Source: Desulfamplus sp. (lineage in GTDB: Bacteria > Desulfobacterota > Desulfobacteria > Desulfobacterales > Desulfobacteraceae). Taken from it: a stretch of DNA of 64,000 bases. Positions 19,740 to 28,992 of this stretch are shown here, piece by piece. The translations under genes were made by a program, and so were the position numbers. The stretch spans positions 1 to 64,000 of the forward strand of contig JADFZQ010000008.1 in assembly GCA_015232455.1 (NCBI GenBank). Reading direction: 5' to 3'. The notes below the pieces were generated by a model. The model was not told where the DNA came from, did no database searches, and saw only the letters and a program-made list of their open reading frames with translations. How positions within the stretch are numbered: position 1 is the first letter of the stretch; every line of letters starts with the position of its first letter.

Positions 19740-21173
19740 TTATGACTCCACTATGTATCTCAAATCAGTTGCAGTAACCCAATCATCAGGAGCATCCATG
19801 AGTTTGCCCGGATTTAATATGTTATTGGGATCAAACGCTTTTTTGATAGCTCTCATAAGTTCAAGCGAATCTGCTTTTTCTGCTTTAAATGCCGCTGCCT
19901 TTGAAAGACCAATACCATGTTCAGCAGAAGTTGTGCCATTAACCGAACGAACATATTCATAAATTTCAGCTACAGCTCTTCTTGCTGATTCCCACTGATC
20001 CTGATGGCTTGTCTCCATCAAAATTTTTGTGTGCATACACCCAGAACCACAGTGCCCATAGGCAGTCATAATAATATTGTTCCGTTTGGCTACATCATGT
20101 ATTGTTCTTGCCATTTCAGCCATCTTTGAATATGGAACTGCCATATCATCAGCCAAAGATGTGCTTGCATGAAGTTCACTAAATTTTGATAGAGCTGGAA
20201 AGAGTTTTTTCCGTCCCATAAAGATTTTTGCCCGCTCTTTTGCATCATAACTGCTTTGCAAACCTGTGCCACCGTGTTTTTCACACATATTTTTCATTGT
20301 GTTAATCTCATAATCAACCGCCTCTTTAACCATTCCATCAGCTTCATAGAGTAACACAGCTTCAACATCTGGCAGCCCTAAATTCATGGTTTTATTTACG
20401 GCTTTGATTGCTACGTTATCAACAAGCTCAAGCATTGAAGGAATTATTCCACCAGCCATAATATCAGCTATTGCATGACCCGCATCTTCAAGCCTGTCAA
20501 AATTTGCCATGCCAAGACATCTAAACTTTGGAATTGGGACAAACTTTAAAGTTGCCTCAACCACAACCCCAAGAGTTCCTTCTGAACCAACAATCAACTT
20601 GTGGATTTGATAACCTGTTGCCTCAACTCTTGTTCTTGTTCCAAGTGATATAAGTTTGCCACCGGGCAAAACAACTTTCATTCCAAGAACAGAGTCTCTT
20701 GTTGCTCCATACTTTACCGACCTTACCCCGCTTGCATTGTTCCCTATTTCACCACCAATTGTAGCAGTTCTGCTTGAAGCCGGCGTTGGTGGATAGAATA
20801 CTCCGTAAGGTTTTAGGGCTAAGTTTAGGTCATCATCAACAACACCCGGCTCAACTCTGCAATAGACATCTGGCGGATTTATCTCAAGTATTCTGTTCAT
20901 ACCTTTCATGTCAAGAGTTATGCCGCCTTGAGACGGAACAGTCTGTCCGCACATTCCAGAACCAGAGCCTCTTGTTATAACTGGAATTTTCTCTTCATCT
21001 GCAAATTTCATCAATCCTTGAACCTGCTCTACATTTTCAGGTCTTACAATTACCCAAGGCATTGCTCTATGGACAGAAGCATCTGACCCGTAAATAAAGA
21101 GGTCTGCTGGATCATCTTTGACATTATTTTCCCCAACTATCTCTTTAAGTTTGGGGATATTTATGGTTTTCAT
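19740..21173 (-). CDS. FAD-linked oxidase, GlcD/D-lactate dehydrogenase type
   Basis: A 477-residue FAD_binding_4 plus FAD-oxidase C-terminal protein. PCMH-fold FAD motifs are visible: VITRGSGSGMCGQ near residue 60, GEIGNNASGVRS near 150 and YQIHKLIVGSEGTLG near 190. The C-terminal domain contains GHCGSGCMHTKI, AEHGIGLSKA and FDPNNILNPGK. It oxidises D-lactate or glycolate, passing electrons to the Fe-S partner encoded one base downstream. Together with larA the operon could use both lactate enantiomers. No signal peptide or membrane segment is seen. Substrate choice between D-lactate and glycolate rests on the racemase neighbour. Confidence 0.88.
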   Translation of the reverse strand: MKTINIPKLKEIVGENNVKDDPADLFIYGSDASVHRAMPWVIVRPENVEQVQGLMKFADEEKIPVITRGSGSGMCGQTVPSQGGITLDMKGMNRILEINPPDVYCRVEPGVVDDDLNLALKPYGVFYPPTPASSRTATIGGEIGNNASGVRSVKYGATRDSVLGMKVVLPGGKLISLGTRTRVEATGYQIHKLIVGSEGTLGVVVEATLKFVPIPKFRCLGMANFDRLEDAGHAIADIMAGGIIPSMLELVDNVAIKAVNKTMNLGLPDVEAVLLYEADGMVKEAVDYEINTMKNMCEKHGGTGLQSSYDAKERAKIFMGRKKLFPALSKFSELHASTSLADDMAVPYSKMAEMARTIHDVAKRNNIIMTAYGHCGSGCMHTKILMETSHQDQWESARRAVAEIYEYVRSVNGTTSAEHGIGLSKAAAFKAEKADSLELMRAIKKAFDPNNILNPGKLMDAPDDWVTATDLRYIVES

Positions 21174-21301
21174 TGCCCTTTCCTCAAATGTTACTTAGTT
21201 ACTTTGTAGTATTTATTTAGTATTACAAACCCATTCTTTTTCTGATCTCTTGTCTGACTGATTCTTAAAAAAACTAACGTTATTCTTAATTTTATATGTT
21301 A

Positions 21302-21721
21302 TCAAAAAAATTCCAACTTTGTAAATTGCTCAACAGCATAATCAGGAAAGCGTTTCTGAAGTTTCTTATCAAAAGTGATAAGTCTTTCCGCCTTGTTACT
21401 TTTGGACTGACCAATAATGATGAGATCAGCAAAATCTCCTTTCAACTTATACTGTTCTACTGCGTTTAGTATCACAAAAAAATCAGGAAAAATGAATATA
21501 TTGACAGATAGAATATTCTCCAAATACATACTTATTTCATCACGGCTACAGTTATAAGCCGACTCAAGCACCCAAACGGTTTCAATCAAGACTTCTGACA
21601 AAATAATGATTTTCATTTTATGTTTTTCAGCTAATAGCATGGTTTCTTGAACAGATTTGGTTTGTTCAAGGTCATCTTCTATCAATAAGCGAACTAATAT
21701 ATTAGTATCCAATGAGATCAT
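21302..21721 (-). CDS. PIN-domain toxin, VapC-like
   Basis: A 139-residue PIN ribonuclease. It starts MISLDTNILVRLL with the first catalytic Asp, followed by a conserved SEVLIETVWVLE (Glu) and GDFADLIIIGQSK (Asp) and a final TFDKKLQ. These acidic residues coordinate metal for RNA cleavage. The start overlaps the antitoxin stop by 4 bases, as usual for toxin-antitoxin pairs. It probably cleaves a tRNA or rRNA target when freed from the antitoxin. Confidence 0.85.
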   Translation of the reverse strand: MISLDTNILVRLLIEDDLEQTKSVQETMLLAEKHKMKIIILSEVLIETVWVLESAYNCSRDEISMYLENILSVNIFIFPDFFVILNAVEQYKLKGDFADLIIIGQSKSNKAERLITFDKKLQKRFPDYAVEQFTKLEFF

Positions 21722-22020
21722 TTAATAACTCTTTCATATCGTCTTTTTTTTATAACCTCTTCCATCTCTTCAATAGATACAGCTTTTGTTTGTGCTTTGT
21801 GCTTTAACATTCCAAAAATTGATTGCACAGATTTCTTACAATCTAATCTTAAATCTTTTACCTCTTTAAATAATTGAAGGCGTTCAAAATATTCTACTTC
21901 AAGCATGACAATTGCTCTCTTTTTTTCTCCTTCAATTCGTATTGGTTCATGAATGTTAGTTAATTCATCTATCAGATAGTTAATATTGTTTTTTACATAA
22001 TCTACAGTTATTGTCCTCAT
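21718..22020 (-). CDS. Phd/YefM-type antitoxin
   Basis: A 100-residue protein with the Phd/YefM N-terminal fold: MRTITVDYVKNNINYLIDEL, then 'HEPIRIEGEKKRAIVMLEVEYFE', a beta-strand and helix pattern used for operator DNA binding. The variable C-terminal helix, rich in Lys/Arg/Glu, would wrap around the toxin. It comes first in the operon, with an AAGGAG-like site before ATG 22020, and overlaps the toxin gene by 4 bases. Confidence 0.75.
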   Translation of the reverse strand: MRTITVDYVKNNINYLIDELTNIHEPIRIEGEKKRAIVMLEVEYFERLQLFKEVKDLRLDCKKSVQSIFGMLKHKAQTKAVSIEEMEEVIKKRRYERVIK

Positions 22021-22111
22021 TAAAAACTCCTTTATTTACCTCTTAAAAACCTATTCAAATAAGTATATATTCATAATCAGAAAACCTTTTAGAGGTCAAT
22101 GAAAAACAATG

Positions 22112-22149
22112 TTTAGCAAAATATCCTCATAAATTATAATCTTGCTAAA
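22112..22149. promoter_or_regulatory. Inverted repeat between the toxin-antitoxin pair and the corrinoid activator gene
   Basis: tttagcaa at 22112-22119 and ttgctaaa at 22142-22149 form 8-bp arms around an AT-rich spacer in the divergent intergenic region. It may be an operator for either side. No T-run follows. Confidence 0.3.
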
Positions 22150-22233
22150 AACAGTTATGGAATTTATGATAAAAAAAAATTAAAACAACTTATCCAATAA
22201 CATATTGATTCTGATACAAAAAAAGGAAAAAAG

Positions 22234-24303
22234 ATGAGTAATATAAAACATAAAATTATTTTTCAGCCGCATAACAGAGAGATTTTAGTTGAAGATGGAG
22301 AAAACCTTATCCGTGCAGCTATGGAAGCTGGCGTTCATATAAACGCATCATGCGGTGGTGAAGGTGTGTGCGGCAAATGCAGAGTTATCTTAGAGCAAGG
22401 TCAAGTTGAAGGTGGAACAGAAAAGCTCTCAACTGAAGATAAAGAAAAAGGATACATACTTGCATGTAAGTCCAAAGTAAAATCAAACATTGTAGTAAGA
22501 ATACCTGTTGAGTCAAATGTTGATGCAAGTGTATTGAATATTGCCACTTCACCAAGACATACAGCAAAAATTAAAGAATTTAAGTTAGAAAGTATCAAAG
22601 ATCAAGGGCTTCTTATTCCACCAGTTGTAAAAAGATATTTAGAGCTTCCAGCTCCAACTGCTCAAGACAATCTTGCTGATGTAACAAGGCTTCTAAATTT
22701 CCTTAAAATACAACATGACGAACATCGCCTTGTTGTTGATCTTGATGTTATAAGGCAAATTCCCGATATTTTACGTGAGGGTGATTTTAAGGTTACTGCA
22801 ACAATTATCAGACCAGTTAGAGAAGATGGAAAAAATCAAATTACACTAATTGAGCCCGGGAACACCACAAACCGAAATTTTGCAATTGCAATGGATATTG
22901 GCACAACAACCATTTATGGTGAGCTTCTTGATCTAAACACTGGCGAGGTGCTTTCAAGCTATGGAGATTTTAACGGACAGATAAGTTATGGCGAAGATGT
23001 TATATCAAGAATTATCTTTGCTGAAAAAAATGGTGGTCTTGAAATTTTGCAAAAAAAGGTGGTTGAAACCATTAATCATGTTATTGAACGAATCATAAAA
23101 AAAGCAACCATCAATAAATCGGAGATTGATAAAATTGATAAATCAGATGCCAGCATCTCTGAAAATAACAAAGCTAATAACAGATCAAGTATAAATAATG
23201 GTTCAGGTATAAAAAAAGGTGAGATTTCAACTATAACCCTTGCTGGCAACTCTACTATGACCCAACTCCTGCTTGGTATAAATCCTCGATATATCCGCCG
23301 TGCCCCTTACGTTCCAGCATCTATTTTATATCCACCTTTTAAAGCATCTGAAATTGGTCTTGATTTAGGAAGACACACTATCGCTCTTTTATACCCAGGT
23401 GTATCAAGCTATGTAGGTGGTGATATTGTTGCTGGAGTTATGGGAAGCGGACTCTATCAAAGCGACAAGCTAACACTTTTTATGGATATTGGAACAAATG
23501 CAGAGATTGTTATTGGTAATAAAGATTGGATGGCTTGCACTGCCTGTTCTGCTGGTCCTGCTTTTGAAGGTGGAGGAATCACCTTTGGAATGAGAGCTTC
23601 AAAAGGTGCTATTGAGGATTTTTCAATTGATCCAATAACCTTTGAACCAATGATTATGACAAAGGGTAATGTCAGACCAAAGGGGATTTGCGGTTCTGGT
23701 TTGATTAATATTGTTGCCCTACTCTTTGAACATGGAGTTATTAATAGCCGCGGAAAATTTAACCAAGAGCTTAAAACAGATCGTATAAGGCAAAGAGATG
23801 GAATTTGGGAATATGTGCTTGTATGGCAGAATGCAACACAAATTGACAGAGACATAACAATTTCAGAGCCAGATATTGACAATCTTATTCGTGCAAAAGG
23901 GGCAATGTATAGCGGTGCTATGACTCTGCTTGAAGAGGTTGGTATGCACATAAACGACATTGAGCAGATTATTCTTGCCGGCGGTTTTGGCAGCTACGTT
24001 GATCTTGAGAAAGCTATGATTATTGGGCTTTTGCCTGAAATTGATCCAGAAAAGGTTATATATCTTGGCAATGGCTCACTTCTCGGTGCAAAGATGAGTT
24101 CATACACAAATCTTTTTAGGAGAAATGTTGGTGAAGTTATAAAGATGATGACAAACTTTGAACTTGCCGAAACCCCTTCATATATGGATCACTATGTTAG
24201 TGCTTTGTTTTTGCCCCACACTGAGCTAAATTACTTTCCAAGACTTAAAGCAAGAATGGAGGCAAGGAAGCCTAAAACAATTCAAGAAATTGCAGTAGAT
24301 TAA
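22234..24303 (+). CDS. Reductive activator of corrinoid proteins (2Fe-2S ferredoxin plus ASKHA/DUF4445)
   Basis: A 689-residue RACo-type protein. The N-terminal plant-type ferredoxin has cysteines in ASCGGEGVCGKC (residues about 39-50) and ILACKS (about 71-76). A linker follows, then an ASKHA ATPase with phosphate-binding motifs AMDIGTTTIYGELL near residue 220 and LFMDIGTNAEIVIG near 412, a CSAGPAFEGGGI block and a late ILAGGFGSYVDLEKA. RACo uses ATP hydrolysis to reduce Co(II) corrinoid back to Co(I). Its likely partner is the corrinoid protein encoded at 31143, although unrelated genes lie between. A low-complexity Ser/Asn/Lys/Asp insertion (residues about 290-330) splits the ASKHA region. 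AAAGGAAAAAAG precedes the ATG. Confidence 0.9.
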   Translation: MSNIKHKIIFQPHNREILVEDGENLIRAAMEAGVHINASCGGEGVCGKCRVILEQGQVEGGTEKLSTEDKEKGYILACKSKVKSNIVVRIPVESNVDASVLNIATSPRHTAKIKEFKLESIKDQGLLIPPVVKRYLELPAPTAQDNLADVTRLLNFLKIQHDEHRLVVDLDVIRQIPDILREGDFKVTATIIRPVREDGKNQITLIEPGNTTNRNFAIAMDIGTTTIYGELLDLNTGEVLSSYGDFNGQISYGEDVISRIIFAEKNGGLEILQKKVVETINHVIERIIKKATINKSEIDKIDKSDASISENNKANNRSSINNGSGIKKGEISTITLAGNSTMTQLLLGINPRYIRRAPYVPASILYPPFKASEIGLDLGRHTIALLYPGVSSYVGGDIVAGVMGSGLYQSDKLTLFMDIGTNAEIVIGNKDWMACTACSAGPAFEGGGITFGMRASKGAIEDFSIDPITFEPMIMTKGNVRPKGICGSGLINIVALLFEHGVINSRGKFNQELKTDRIRQRDGIWEYVLVWQNATQIDRDITISEPDIDNLIRAKGAMYSGAMTLLEEVGMHINDIEQIILAGGFGSYVDLEKAMIIGLLPEIDPEKVIYLGNGSLLGAKMSSYTNLFRRNVGEVIKMMTNFELAETPSYMDHYVSALFLPHTELNYFPRLKARMEARKPKTIQEIAVD

Positions 24304-24305
24304 TT

Positions 24306-24728
24306 GATGCAAGATTATATTCCGCCAACACAAGCACAAACAATGCAGAATCTTCTGTATTTATTGAGTTTATACTAAAAATGGTTTCTGGTGCTATAAA
24401 GAGATATGGAGTTCACTTTGAAGATAATTTTAGAGAACAAGATAACTTTACCCCTGAAGTTACCCACCAAGTCGCCCCTGAAGTCACAAAGATAATATCT
24501 ATTCTTGAAGGTGATATTAATACTAAAGATGGTATAAGTATGAGCCGTAAACAGATTCAGTTGGCACTTGGGTTAAAAGATGAAAAACATTTCCGTGAAG
24601 CGTATCTAAAACCAGCTTTAGCAGGAGGATTTGTAGAGATGACAATTCCAGATAAGCCAAATAGCCGTTTGCAAAAATATAGACTCACCCCAAAAGGAGT
24701 TCAATTGCACCTATGTTTACTAATTTAA
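24306..24728 (+). pseudogene. Remnant of a Fic-family protein, C-terminal part only
   Basis: A frame with no good start runs from just after the RACo stop and includes a 115-residue stretch from ATG 24381. It carries features of the tail of Fic/RecG-like proteins: SSVFIEFILKMV at the end of the Fic helical core, then a winged-helix domain with ALGLKDEKHFREAYLKPAL and MTIPDKPNSRLQKYRLT. The Fic catalytic HPFxxGNGR region is absent, so it cannot AMPylate. The end of this remnant overlaps the 5' end of the hybrid kinase gene by 16 bases and supplies the AGGAG upstream of that start. It marks an old insertion or deletion junction. Confidence 0.65.
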
Positions 24729-27502
24729 TGTTTAAAAAAAGAGAAGAGTTAGAAAAATTAGTTGCTAAAAGAACATCAGAGCTTAATGCAAGCGAATCAA
24801 TGCAGCGAATCTTGCTTGATAACCTTCCTGCTGGAGTTGTGATAATTGATCCTGCAACAAGATTTATAGAACAGGTAAATAAATATGTGGCAAATCTTTT
24901 TGGAGCTTCGGCAGAAGAGCTTTTGGGCAAGCGTTGCCACTCTTTCTTGTGTTCAGCAGAGGAAGGGCGTTGTCCTGTATGCGATCTTGGGCAGACTGTA
25001 GATAGCTCAGAGCGTGCGATGTTGAGAGTAGATAAAAGCCGAGTGCCTATCTTAAAAACAGTTAAGTTGGTGGAGCTTAATGGTAAACAAAAGCTCTTAG
25101 AGTGTTTTGTAGATATATCAGAACTAAAACGGACAGAGTCAGAGTTAATGGAGACCAATAACCAGCTTGAAGAGGCGATTTGTAAAGCCAATGAATTAGC
25201 TTTACAAGCACAAATGGCAGATATAGCCAAGAGTGAATTTCTTGCAAATATGAGCCATGAGATCCGCACCCCAATGAATGGTGTTATTGGCATGACAGGT
25301 CTTTTGCTTGACACAGAACTCAATAACGAACAAAAAAGATATGCTGAAATTGTCCGTTCAAGTGCAGAGTCCCTTCTCTGTCTTATCAACGATATTCTTG
25401 ATTTTTCTAAAATTGCAGCAAAAAAACTTGACCTTGAGATGCTTGATTTTGATCTATCTTCAATGGTTGATGACTTTGCATCTACTCTTGCAATAAAAGC
25501 ACACGAAAAAGGTCTTGAACTTGTCTGCTCAGTTGAACCTGAATTGCCAACTCTTCTTTGCGGAGACCCTGGTAGATTGCGTCAAATTCTTACAAATCTA
25601 ACTGGCAATGCTATAAAATTTACAGAAAAAGGTGAAGTCGTTGTTCGTGTTTCATTAATAGAAGATAAACAAGATTCGGCTCTCTTACGTTTTTCTGTAA
25701 CTGATACGGGTATTGGCATCCCAGAAAATAAAATTGATATGCTCTTTGAACAGTTTACCCAAATAGATGCCTCAACAACCAGAAAATATGGAGGAACAGG
25801 TCTTGGTTTGGCTATTTCAAAACAATTGGCAGAGCTTATGGGTGGTCAGATCGGTGCAAATAGTCAAGATGGCAATGGTTCAGAGTTTTGGTTTACTGCC
25901 TGTTTGAAAAAACAATCTGGTGTAGTTCAAAGTGATGGTGGTTTAACACAATCTCAATCTTCTTCTTTAATTCCTGATTTAGAAAATGTTCGTGCTTTGA
26001 TTGTAGATGATAATGCTACAAATCGTGAGATTCTTATGAAGCGTCTTACCTCTTGGGGAATGCGTCCATCAGAAGTTGAAGATGGTTTTAAAGCACTCCA
26101 AGCTATCTATAAAGCTGTTCAAGATAGCGATCCATTTAAAGTTGCAATTATTGATATGCAGATGCCCGGAATGGACGGAGAAGCTCTTGGACGTGCAATG
26201 AAATCTGACCCACGAGTTTCAGATATACGTATGGTTATGCTTACATCTATTGGGAATAAGAGCGATGCCAAACACTTTACCAAAATAGGATTTGATAGTT
26301 ATCTTACAAAACCTGTTAGATATAGTGAGCTTATAGTTGAGATAGGTTTGGCATTAAGAATGCAAAATATTGAAACTTATCCAGAAAATAAAAGTAACAA
26401 CATAAACGGAAAAGAGTTATCAGCAATTACACACCAAATCAAAACAGATGAAAAATCGCATAAAGTAACTCCATCAATCAATATGTTTGCCAACAGAAGT
26501 GCAAGAATCCTTCTTGCTGAAGATAACATTACAAATCAACAAGTTGCACTTGGAATACTTAAAAAATTTGGACTCTCTGCTGATGCAGTAGCAAACGGTG
26601 AAGAGGCTGTAATTGCAGTTCAAACTATACCTTACGATATTGTGCTTATGGACGTTCAGATGCCAGTAATGGATGGGCTTGAGGCAACTCGTAGAATAAG
26701 AAGTTTTGAGTATGAGAGTGCTGGAGAAAAAGGTAGAACTCAAAATCTTGAGTATGAGAATGTTGTAGAGAAGAGTAGAATAGAAAATCTTGAGTATAAA
26801 AAAGTAGGAGATGAGAAAGGCAGGAGTAAAAGTCAAAATATCCCTATAATTGCCATGACCGCCCATGCTATGCAAGGCGATAGAGATAGATGTATTAAAG
26901 TTGGTATGAATGACTATTTAACCAAACCTGTCAATCCTCAAGCTCTTGCAGATGTATTAGATAAATGGCTGCCAAAGGAGTTAAGTTCTATAAATGAGTT
27001 TAGCCCCACCCCCGCACCCCTCCCCAATGGAGATGGGGATAATTACCCCCTCACCTTGGGGAGTGACAGGGAGGGGCAAAGTAATAATTTGGACGAAGAG
27101 AGGCAAAATAGTTATCTGGAAACCTATAAAATAGAGAAAAAAGAGGTTCAAAAAAATTTAAACAAAGTTTTTGATAAAGAAGATATGATGCAACGCCTTA
27201 TGAATGACAAGGATTTAGCAGAGATGTTGCTTAATGTCTTTATTGACGATATTCCTGAACAGATAAAGCTGCTCAAAAATTATATAGATACTGGGGAACT
27301 CAAAAAAGTTGAGATTCAAGCACACTCTATCAGAGGTGCATGTGCAAACGTTAGTGGAGACGCCATGAGAGTGGTTGCAAACGAGATGGAAAAGTTAGCT
27401 AAAGCAGGAGAGCTTGATGGTGTAAAGGAGTTTGTAGTAGATTTGGATAAAGAGTTTGAGAGTTTAAAAAGTGAAATTAAGGAGTTTATAACAAATTTAT
27501 GA
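24713..27502 (+). CDS. Hybrid sensor histidine kinase (PAS-HisKA-HATPase-REC-REC-Hpt)
   Basis: A 929-residue soluble hybrid kinase. A short coiled coil (REELEKLVAKRTSEL) leads into a PAS domain with a Cys-rich CHSFLCSAEEGRCPVCD segment. A second coil precedes the H-box SHEIRTP (His about 182), then HATPase motifs DTGIGIP and GGTGLGLAIS. Two receivers follow (Asp near 481 in IIDMQMPGMDG and near 647 in LMDVQMPVMDG), and a C-terminal Hpt domain with phosphorylatable His near 871 (QAHSIRGAC). The abrupt start at a coiled coil that normally follows a membrane or HAMP module, and overlap with a Fic remnant, suggest loss of an N-terminal sensor part. Two odd inserts occur: a three-unit repeat in the second receiver and a palindromic element before the Hpt. 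Its stop overlaps the next start by 4 bases. Confidence 0.92.
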   Translation: MFTNLMFKKREELEKLVAKRTSELNASESMQRILLDNLPAGVVIIDPATRFIEQVNKYVANLFGASAEELLGKRCHSFLCSAEEGRCPVCDLGQTVDSSERAMLRVDKSRVPILKTVKLVELNGKQKLLECFVDISELKRTESELMETNNQLEEAICKANELALQAQMADIAKSEFLANMSHEIRTPMNGVIGMTGLLLDTELNNEQKRYAEIVRSSAESLLCLINDILDFSKIAAKKLDLEMLDFDLSSMVDDFASTLAIKAHEKGLELVCSVEPELPTLLCGDPGRLRQILTNLTGNAIKFTEKGEVVVRVSLIEDKQDSALLRFSVTDTGIGIPENKIDMLFEQFTQIDASTTRKYGGTGLGLAISKQLAELMGGQIGANSQDGNGSEFWFTACLKKQSGVVQSDGGLTQSQSSSLIPDLENVRALIVDDNATNREILMKRLTSWGMRPSEVEDGFKALQAIYKAVQDSDPFKVAIIDMQMPGMDGEALGRAMKSDPRVSDIRMVMLTSIGNKSDAKHFTKIGFDSYLTKPVRYSELIVEIGLALRMQNIETYPENKSNNINGKELSAITHQIKTDEKSHKVTPSINMFANRSARILLAEDNITNQQVALGILKKFGLSADAVANGEEAVIAVQTIPYDIVLMDVQMPVMDGLEATRRIRSFEYESAGEKGRTQNLEYENVVEKSRIENLEYKKVGDEKGRSKSQNIPIIAMTAHAMQGDRDRCIKVGMNDYLTKPVNPQALADVLDKWLPKELSSINEFSPTPAPLPNGDGDNYPLTLGSDREGQSNNLDEERQNSYLETYKIEKKEVQKNLNKVFDKEDMMQRLMNDKDLAEMLLNVFIDDIPEQIKLLKNYIDTGELKKVEIQAHSIRGACANVSGDAMRVVANEMEKLAKAGELDGVKEFVVDLDKEFESLKSEIKEFITNL
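26697..26838 (+). repeat. In-frame degenerate tandem repeat in the second receiver domain
   Basis: Three related units of about 14-17 codons (pattern L/F-E-Y-E/K-x-x-x-E-K-x-R-x-x-N) lie between RRIRS and the IPIIAMTAHAM strand of the second receiver, where normal receivers have a loop of only a few residues. Confidence 0.6.
27001..27082 (+). repeat. Palindromic repeat element inserted in frame in the kinase linker
   Basis: A C-rich then G-rich stretch (cccacccccgcacccctccc ... ggagtgacagggaggggc) forms an imperfect palindrome. Its coding product begins SPTPAPLPNGDGD, a composition unlike the rest of the gene. It resembles the widely dispersed 'SPTP.PLP..GE' palindromic repeats usually found between genes. 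The reading frame is preserved. Confidence 0.6.
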
Positions 27503-28992
27503 ATTTAAGAGAAACCCGCATCATGCGGTTAAAAGATAATATAGAAGAGGCTCTTAACAACCTTTTGGCTGTGCCTGATGATCAAAAATCAAAAACTTTG
27601 TATGCTATTGAAAAATGTAAGGAGTCTCTTGCATCTATCCCGCCAATTGATACGCCTGTATATATCCACATTATCGGCACTGATAAATCGTTTAAAACAA
27701 GCTATCTTCTTGATCTGTTTGATCACTCTCAACTGCGAGAGCTTTTTTCTGTAAAACATCACAATACATCTGAAAATACAGCAGTTCCATGTCTTGTTGA
27801 ACCATCTGACAAAGTAAAAGAGATAACAATTAGGCAGATTGCCATAAGTTCAGGAATAGTTATGAAGGATAATCTGTCGTCTGAAATGTTTGTCAAACTT
27901 TACGATCTCTCAGAAGGTGCAACTCCTGATGATTATTTAATTCAGGTGCTTATTCCAATAGATGAGACACCAATGAGGCTTCCAGTTATCGAATATCCCG
28001 GAATTAAAGAGGGGGCAGACGCTTCAGAAGAGCAGGCAAATCTGCATAAAATATTTCAGCAGAATTTAATACAAAACCTTATAAAATTTCCGGGAATATT
28101 GGTTGCCTGTTTTCAGCATAAAGTTGCAATACCAACTGGACACCCAATGGATATAATTTTGAAAAAATATGGGGAAGTTTTAAAGACTGAACATAAATTG
28201 CCGCTTGTTGTCTCTTTGCAAGGTGCAAGTGCAATTACTGGCTATTGCGGGAATACCAATGTTGAGAAAGATATTGCAACTGACTTTAAAAGCTATAAAT
28301 CTTTTGACACCACGATTCAGTTGATAAATCCTTATAACCACGCATACCCAGTAGTTTTTGGTCAGCCCGGCATTTATGTTGATTCATGGATAAAAAATCT
28401 AAGCCGATATAAAGATGTTGATGAGATTCATCAAGAGATAACTCTTGACGGCGGTATTGGTTGGTCAAGGTCTCTGCTTGATGATATATGCCATAACTCA
28501 CATATACAGGACGCTCTTGACAACATCTTTCTTCTTCCTTGGGTATTGGAGAGTGAATCTTGCATTGAAAAGGCAGTTGAGGTTTTAAGAGAGATTGAGA
28601 CTTATGATGAGGTTGCAGAGATAAACGAAAAGATAAGAAAATCCATTATTAATGGAAGATACAAAACTATCCGAACCTTTTTTAAAAATGAGCTTGCCAC
28701 AGCACAAGATGGTGTTATTGAGAATCACAAGAGGTTTTGGGCAAATATTTTTTATCAATATCTCTTACAATTTTTTAATGATAGCGGACGTTGCAATGCT
28801 ATCTCAACTGTTTTGTGGGATAATCTTGAAAATAGGCTTGATCCCGAACATAAGGGCTTTCTTGGAACAAAAGAAGAGGATTTACCCTACATTATTATGA
28901 ATACAGCAGAATTATATGTCCCTAATGCCTTGATGCGTGGGGATTTGGATGTTTTTGCAATAAAGCTGGAGAAGCAACAAAATGATTTTTAA
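27499..28992 (+). CDS. Putative dynamin-like/P-loop protein (SrfC-like), function unknown
   Basis: A 497-residue protein that I cannot assign firmly. YIHIIGTDKSFKTSYLLDLF (about residues 51-70) has the look of a P-loop (G-x4-K-S/T variant). PVIEYPGIKEG near residue 168 resembles the D-x-P-G G3 motif of dynamin-like GTPases, with Glu in place of Asp. The rest is mostly helical. Its start overlaps the stop of the hybrid kinase (ATGA), and its end overlaps the actin-like gene by 11 bases, so all three are probably co-translated. The nearest idea is the SrfC half of SrfB/SrfC-type pairs (an ASKHA ATPase plus a dynamin-like protein), but this is inference from motifs and order. GTP binding is uncertain because the P-loop is atypical. 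Confidence 0.5.
   Translation: MNLRETRIMRLKDNIEEALNNLLAVPDDQKSKTLYAIEKCKESLASIPPIDTPVYIHIIGTDKSFKTSYLLDLFDHSQLRELFSVKHHNTSENTAVPCLVEPSDKVKEITIRQIAISSGIVMKDNLSSEMFVKLYDLSEGATPDDYLIQVLIPIDETPMRLPVIEYPGIKEGADASEEQANLHKIFQQNLIQNLIKFPGILVACFQHKVAIPTGHPMDIILKKYGEVLKTEHKLPLVVSLQGASAITGYCGNTNVEKDIATDFKSYKSFDTTIQLINPYNHAYPVVFGQPGIYVDSWIKNLSRYKDVDEIHQEITLDGGIGWSRSLLDDICHNSHIQDALDNIFLLPWVLESESCIEKAVEVLREIETYDEVAEINEKIRKSIINGRYKTIRTFFKNELATAQDGVIENHKRFWANIFYQYLLQFFNDSGRCNAISTVLWDNLENRLDPEHKGFLGTKEEDLPYIIMNTAELYVPNALMRGDLDVFAIKLEKQQNDF

Noticed and set aside
23457-23960. 167-codon minus-strand frame opposite RACo
   Set aside because: The plus strand encodes conserved ASKHA motifs here; the antisense product has no family features.
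24685-25389. Long open frame (234 codons) on the minus strand opposite the kinase
   Set aside because: It is antisense to a clearly conserved kinase, shows no recognisable motif and has no convincing start region.
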